Assembly (NCBI GenBank): GCA_938030835.1 | Contig: CALHID010000243.1 | Location: 1-51,290 of the forward strand | Reading direction: 5' to 3' | From: an uncultured Actinomyces sp. | Lineage (GTDB): Bacteria > Actinomycetota > Actinomycetes > Actinomycetales > Actinomycetaceae | Length of the DNA stretch: 51,290 nucleotides | Part shown: positions 48,007 to 51,290 of the stretch, one piece after another | Position numbering within the stretch: position 1 is the stretch's first letter | Layout of the letters: each line of letters begins with the position of its first letter | Notes under the pieces: generated by a model | The model's database searches: none | Told to the model about the DNA's origin: nothing | The model's input: the letters and a program-made list of their open reading frames with translations, nothing else | Made by a program: the position numbers and the translations under genes

Positions 48007-48413
48007 CAGTTCTCATCTCCGCTCGTCTGAAGGTCGATGTCCGGCAGCAGTTCTTCAGGACGGAACGCAACCTTATAGTGGAACGTATCAACATTAGAGC
48101 CGTCCATCTGCTCCACGAAGTACGTCACATTATCCGAGATACCCAGATAGTGCTTCTTGTACTCACTGTCGCCAGTCTTGCAGGTGACTTCAAGCTGGTT
48201 GTCTTCCCTGTCCTTCGTGATCGAGCACAAACCCTCGATGCTCAACAGGTACTTGTCCGTAATGCCATTGACGAACACAATGCGTCGCATCACCTTGAAG
48301 TTGTCGCTCTCGTAGCTGATGTTACGCGAGGCCGTATCAGCGGCATTGCACGCAGCCAGTGAAAGCGCCGCAGCAACAGCAACGACAGACCCGATAATCT
48401 TACTCTTCTTCAT
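48006..48413 (-). CDS. Lipoprotein of the phage beta-sandwich type, 135 aa
   Basis: A signal peptide ends in a lipobox LAAC at about residue 22. The mature part (NFKVMRRIVFVNGITDKYLL, then SDNVTYFVEQMDGSNVDTFH) closely resembles a lipoprotein found in many actinophages, similar in type to the TP-J34 Ltp exclusion lipoprotein. It is probably surface-exposed on the infected cell and may block superinfecting DNA entry. The second ATG is better spaced from AAGGAG. Confidence 0.8.
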   Translation of the reverse strand: MKKSKIIGSVVAVAAALSLAACNAADTASRNISYESDNFKVMRRIVFVNGITDKYLLSIEGLCSITKDREDNQLEVTCKTGDSEYKKHYLGISDNVTYFVEQMDGSNVDTFHYKVAFRPEELLPDIDLQTSGDEN

Positions 48414-48422
48414 CATTTCTCC

Positions 48423-48599
48423 TTAGACGTGAACACCATAGTAAAAGACACAACCAGCAAGGCAAGCAAGAGACACACAGAGCATAATCGTGCCAGCCGC
48501 AACAACCTTAGCGCCCCAATTGTAGACCTCATCGAGCATCATTCCGAGAAGTGCCACTGCAAAGCCGAGGATAAGCAGTCCAACAGCAAAAGTCAACAT
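48423..48599 (-). CDS. Small two-helix membrane protein, 58 aa
   Basis: Starts MLTFAVGLLILGFAVALLGM, then a polar turn and a second helix (AAGTIMLCVSLACLAGCVFY). AGATGAGAAGTA precedes the ATG. Lies between the lipoprotein and a family gene. Confidence 0.65.
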   Translation of the reverse strand: MLTFAVGLLILGFAVALLGMMLDEVYNWGAKVVAAGTIMLCVSLACLAGCVFYYGVHV

Positions 48600-49102
48600 T
48601 ACTTCTCATCTCCCTTCTTCGTAAACAGTTTCATAAAGTCGTGATCGTCTTGGTATTCCTTCAAGAAGATATTGTTCGCAACAGCCAGCAAACCAATAGG
48701 CTTGAGGTTGTTCTCCACATCAAGGAAGAAGTTACGGTACTTGATAAACCGACCGTCCAGAACCGTCTCACCGTTCACAGTATCCCTGCACTTTTGCAGT
48801 GCATTGTTGTGTCGCTCGGCAATGTCGTTGATCTCTGGTTGACGGAAAGCGACAGACATTGCCTCCTTCTTCAAGTGGTTATCGCCCTGGATAGTGCAAA
48901 CAAAATCTACTTGATCTTCACTACAGAACCCACCATTAGACGGGATAAACCAATCATCATAGGTCTTTACAAAGCTGAACGTGCCAACATCAAAGAACTC
49001 AAGATCGACAATCCAACCGGCAGGAAGTTCATCCAGAGCAGCTTCAAGCACCTCTGTATTATGAACCAGATCAATATGGTCCGTATCAACTGAAACAATC
49101 AT
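48599..49102 (-). CDS. Right-arm family protein with two tandem domains, 167 aa
   Basis: Two segments match the family: LDELPAGWIVDLEFFDVGTF with W and IPSNGG, and later LDGRFIKYRNFFLDVENNLK with LAVANNIFLKEYQDDHDFM. It appears to be a duplicated version. Function unknown. Confidence 0.65.
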   Translation of the reverse strand: MIVSVDTDHIDLVHNTEVLEAALDELPAGWIVDLEFFDVGTFSFVKTYDDWFIPSNGGFCSEDQVDFVCTIQGDNHLKKEAMSVAFRQPEINDIAERHNNALQKCRDTVNGETVLDGRFIKYRNFFLDVENNLKPIGLLAVANNIFLKEYQDDHDFMKLFTKKGDEK

Positions 49103-49629
49103 TTTGCTTCCAACCTTTCATAGCGTTCCATACTGTCAAAACCATCGAGTATGCCAAGAATACGCGGATGTTTGCTAAATCTTGAGAGATGTTCTATATC
49201 AGGATTGCCAGCAACACCCTCAAAGAACCCGAGGATGTAGTCATCGGCCCACTTCCTGTACTCGGCAGCGCCCCGAATGTCCGCATCCAAAACACGGTTC
49301 TTCAACATGGCATCATAGCCATACTTATCTGAGAGGCCAACCCTCCACACGTACTTCAGAAGAGTGATGGTGTCTTCTTCACCGACAATCGTGAGCTTAC
49401 CTGTGTATGCATCAGATGCTAGGCACGTCAGGCAACCGTACATCTCAGCAATGCTCTTCAATGCCTCGTTGATAGCCCTTGCGTCCGAGTGATCTCGGTA
49501 AATCGCGTAGTACTCTGCCTGGCCTGGGCGCTTGTACTCGACACCGCACTCGTCCTTCAGCACATCATTGCCAAGAACAAAATCGCCTCTACGGAAGAGC
49601 CACGCTGCCGATTCAATAGGGTGCCTCAT
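49099..49629 (-). CDS. Protein of unknown function (DUF2786/DUF7168-like?), 176 aa
   Basis: The layout ARAINEALKSIAEMYGCLTC, then KLTIVGEEDTITLLKYVW and DYILGFFEGVAG resembles the C-terminal part of DUF2786-type proteins, but the match is from memory and weak. TAATG-coupled to the preceding small gene. Confidence 0.6.
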   Translation of the reverse strand: MRHPIESAAWLFRRGDFVLGNDVLKDECGVEYKRPGQAEYYAIYRDHSDARAINEALKSIAEMYGCLTCLASDAYTGKLTIVGEEDTITLLKYVWRVGLSDKYGYDAMLKNRVLDADIRGAAEYRKWADDYILGFFEGVAGNPDIEHLSRFSKHPRILGILDGFDSMERYERLEAK

Positions 49630-49790
49630 TATGCCTCCATCAATTCGTATTTCTCAAAATAGAACAACTTATTGTATTTGTTCGTTAGCCACTCTACTTC
49701 AGACTGAGCTTCAATAGGGTCATCTACCACCCCAAAGAAGCTATCATCTTCGTTAAAGATGACACAAATGCTCCAAGGTGCTTCGTACAT
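49629..49790 (-). CDS. Small acidic protein, 53 aa
   Basis: ATG 49790 two bases after the upstream TGA; acidic, aromatic (WSICVIFNEDDSFFGVVDDP, KLFYFEKYEL). It lies in a tightly packed operon, with no family recognised. Confidence 0.6.
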   Translation of the reverse strand: MYEAPWSICVIFNEDDSFFGVVDDPIEAQSEVEWLTNKYNKLFYFEKYELMEA

Positions 49791-49792
49791 TA

Positions 49793-49969
49793 TCAACCCT
49801 CCACAAACTTCACAAGAAGGCTAATAAGAAGAATGACGCAGCCAGCGTCCAACACAGCGTTAATCGTGTGGTTTTGGTCCCGCTTCGGGCCATTACGAAA
49901 CATCTTCGCGTTAATAGCCCATATAGCGAACCACGCACAAACGATAACAATTTGCGCAATAGTAAACAT
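49793..49969 (-). CDS. Small two-helix membrane protein, 58 aa
   Basis: Starts MFTIAQIVIVCAWFAIWAIN, then a basic loop (KMFRNGPKRDQNH) and a second helix (AVLDAGCVILLISLLVKFV). It overlaps the upstream gene by one base. Confidence 0.65.
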   Translation of the reverse strand: MFTIAQIVIVCAWFAIWAINAKMFRNGPKRDQNHTINAVLDAGCVILLISLLVKFVEG

Positions 49970-50157
49970 TATGCTGCCACCTCCAATACGATTTGCACCA
50001 CATAAGTAACAAAGACGATAAACGCGGAAACAGAAGCCAAAACATCAGGCCAGATTCTAATGTCCATATCCAACTTATGCTTGAACCGTGCAAGTAGCGC
50101 GAAAGCGACACTAACTCCGGCCCAGACGACAGCTAGGACAAGATGAAAAGCGATCAT
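49969..50157 (-). CDS. Small two-helix membrane protein, 62 aa
   Basis: ATG 50157 follows AAAGGAG. Helix one AFHLVLAVVWAGVSVAFALL, basic loop, then SVSAFIVFVTYVVQIVLEV. Overlaps the end of the upstream gene by 47 bases. Confidence 0.7.
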   Translation of the reverse strand: MIAFHLVLAVVWAGVSVAFALLARFKHKLDMDIRIWPDVLASVSAFIVFVTYVVQIVLEVAA

Positions 50158-50404
50158 TACCAACTCTCCTTTCGGTAGTAACCTGTTGAGTAACAGGATC
50201 AACCTCAATGTTTAGAATATGACTATGAGGGTGCTCTTTTAGGGGTATTTCAATTTCGACCTCAAAAGGCTTCGTTTCATCCCAAACCTTTTTCAGCTCC
50301 GTATAAATAGCAATACCTTGAGACAGTGGCAAGTCGTAGAACAATCTTTGTATACCCCAAGGCGCAAACTCAAAGTCCCACTCATGCCTTGTTAGCTTAG
50401 GCAT
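50111..50404 (-). CDS. Protein of unknown function, 97 aa
   Basis: ATG 50404 lies close after the upstream stop, with AAGGGG before it. Mixed composition with Glu/Ile-rich centre (TKPFEVEIEIPLKEHPHS) and an Arg/Ser tail. The tail overlaps the next gene. No family recognised. Confidence 0.65.
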   Translation of the reverse strand: MPKLTRHEWDFEFAPWGIQRLFYDLPLSQGIAIYTELKKVWDETKPFEVEIEIPLKEHPHSHILNIEVDPVTQQVTTERRVGNDRFSSCPSCRLGRS

Positions 50405-50405
50405 G

Positions 50406-50756
50406 TCAGTACCCCTTATGAAGCAGGAACACATGATCGAGATGAAGCAGGATACTCACGAACATCTCATCGTGGGTACGATCACCCCCGTAACCACTCA
50501 CCCATCCGTCGTTACGTAGCATCCATTCGACACCACCGATCACGATGATGGACCCTGCAACCATGTCACGTACGTCTTCAGGTGTGGTGATCGTAATACC
50601 TGTGTACTTACCGCTCTGGTCGTTCAGCTTAAAAGGCTCTTCGTTGTTATGCAGCACTTTGTGCAGACCAACCTTCGCGGTGTTAACCTCAAAAAGAGCT
50701 TCTTCTAGGTCAGAGTATGCCTTCGTGTACCCTGCCAGTGTTTCCTCAATGTTCAT
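50406..50756 (-). CDS. Right-arm family protein, 116 aa
   Basis: N-terminal helix then ITTPEDVRDMVAGSIIVIGG, VEWMLRNDGWVSG and HDEMFVSILLHLDHV, a clear representative of the shared motif. Function unknown. Confidence 0.7.
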   Translation of the reverse strand: MNIEETLAGYTKAYSDLEEALFEVNTAKVGLHKVLHNNEEPFKLNDQSGKYTGITITTPEDVRDMVAGSIIVIGGVEWMLRNDGWVSGYGGDRTHDEMFVSILLHLDHVFLLHKGY

Positions 50757-50758
50757 GG

Positions 50759-50986
50759 TTAAAACCTCCTAAAGTTTGTTGTCGTATAAAAGACACGGTG
50801 CCCGAAGTCTACGACCTCATAGTTGTATTCTCGACAGACCTGTTCCATAGCATCTTCACTGTAGTAATTGCCCTTGTTGTCCAGCCAGTAGTACGTCAGC
50901 TCACCAAGGACCAGGAAGAAGGACTTGTGTAGTCGTTCGACACGGATGCAGGCACCACTACTGAGGTTGCGTAGAACTGACATCAT
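50759..50986 (-). CDS. Right-arm family-like protein, 75 aa
   Basis: Contains GACIRVERLHKSFFLVLGEL, TYYWLDNKGNYYSED and AMEQVCREYNYEVVDF. Two ATGs in a row at the start; TAATG-coupled. Function unknown. Confidence 0.65.
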   Translation of the reverse strand: MMSVLRNLSSGACIRVERLHKSFFLVLGELTYYWLDNKGNYYSEDAMEQVCREYNYEVVDFGHRVFYTTTNFRRF

Positions 50987-51198
50987 TAGTACCCTACAAC
51001 CCTTCCTACACCATCAATAATCAATCCAAGCCCTAAAAGGAACAATGACAGTGCAGCCATACCGACAGCCACGGCCAAGACCTTATCAGTTATGTAATCG
51101 TAGCCAGGGTCCCACACTTCGTAAGCGATAACCGCCAGGATAAGCGTGACAGAAAAACATAGCACGCTTGCCACAATAAGACCAATCCCTACTCCCAT
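50986..51198 (-). CDS. Small two-helix membrane protein, 70 aa
   Basis: ATG 51198 lies two bases after the upstream stop, with GAGGGG before it; the longer frame from 51285 overlaps the preceding gene. Helices GVGIGLIVASVLCFSVTLIL and VAVGMAALSLFLLGLGLIID. Confidence 0.7.
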   Translation of the reverse strand: MGVGIGLIVASVLCFSVTLILAVIAYEVWDPGYDYITDKVLAVAVGMAALSLFLLGLGLIIDGVGRVVGY

Positions 51199-51199
51199 G

Positions 51200-51290
51200 T
51201 CACAACCCCTCATGCACAATCCTCGGCTTGACAAACTGCTCGCGCATAAGTTCAGCAAACTGCTCGTGCGAGTATGCCTCTCCAATGTAT
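51200..51290 (-). CDS. 3' part of the junction-spanning small gene
   Basis: Same gene as 1-276: the last codons before the TGA at 51200-51202 read FVKPRIVHEGL, in frame with the left end through the duplicated 55 bases. Confidence 0.85.
   Translation of the reverse strand, partial: YIGEAYSHEQFAELMREQFVKPRIVHEGL
51236..51290. repeat. Terminal direct repeat (assembly overlap), right copy
   Basis: Identical to bases 1-55. When counting genome length, one copy should be removed (51235 unique bases). Confidence 0.95.

Overview
This window is a complete, circularly closed tailed-phage genome (siphovirus type) of an actinobacterial host. Bases 1-55 recur exactly at 51236-51290, and one gene reads cleanly across that junction, so about 51.2 kb is unique and the ends are an assembly overlap rather than physical ends. 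An actinobacterial host is inferred from a WhiB-family protein, a surface protein ending in an LAxTG-type sorting signal, and an amidase with choline-binding-type repeats. The exact genus cannot be read from the sequence. I see no integrase, excision module or CI-type repressor, so a virulent lifestyle is the simplest reading.

Layout. (1) A gene-free region (about 593-1692) separates two divergent transcription directions. It holds a G-poor repeat-rich block, a TATGTA-rich AT block and several palindromes, and is the best candidate for the origin and control region. (2) The plus strand, 1.77-8.2 kb, carries about 20 small unrecognised early genes served by sigma70-type promoters, some embedded in inverted repeats, and two intergenic tRNA-shaped RNAs that lack an anticodon arm. 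(3) The plus strand, 8.2-18.9 kb, is the DNA-metabolism block: SF2 helicase, dCMP deaminase-like enzyme, Cas4-like nuclease, Sak4-type recombinase, HTH protein, DUF669-like ssDNA-binding protein, primase-helicase, family A DNA polymerase, WhiB-like protein and RuvC-like resolvase. A strong bidirectional terminator (18949-18990) ends it.

(4) On the minus strand, read from 42.0 down to 19.1 kb, lie dUTPase, NrdH-redoxin, a KilA-C-like protein, the lysis genes (amidase, holin-like and small membrane proteins), small and large terminase, portal, protease-scaffold, decoration protein, major capsid, connectors, major tail protein, frameshifted tail assembly chaperones, a 1753-residue tape measure and four distal tail proteins. 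Internal terminators lie around the highly expressed capsid, tail and lysis genes. Two of them are followed at once by a -10 box and an ATG six bases later, suggesting leaderless mRNAs.

(5) A free-standing gene at 42.2-43.5 kb has its own promoter and is bounded by hairpins. It encodes a secreted, proline-rich protein with a C-terminal LAKTG anchor, so it is a moron-like surface protein. (6) The minus strand from 43.7 kb to the end, and on through the junction to 530, carries tRNA-Gln, -Pro and -Leu, a degenerate tRNA-like gene, a compact three-way-junction element and about 20 small genes. Many of those share a short motif and look like an expanded family; several others are tiny two-helix membrane proteins, plus a lipoprotein of the superinfection-exclusion kind.

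The most promising undescribed items are the anticodon-less tRNA-like RNAs, the LAxTG-anchored moron, the terminator/leaderless junctions, and the expanded family of small proteins.
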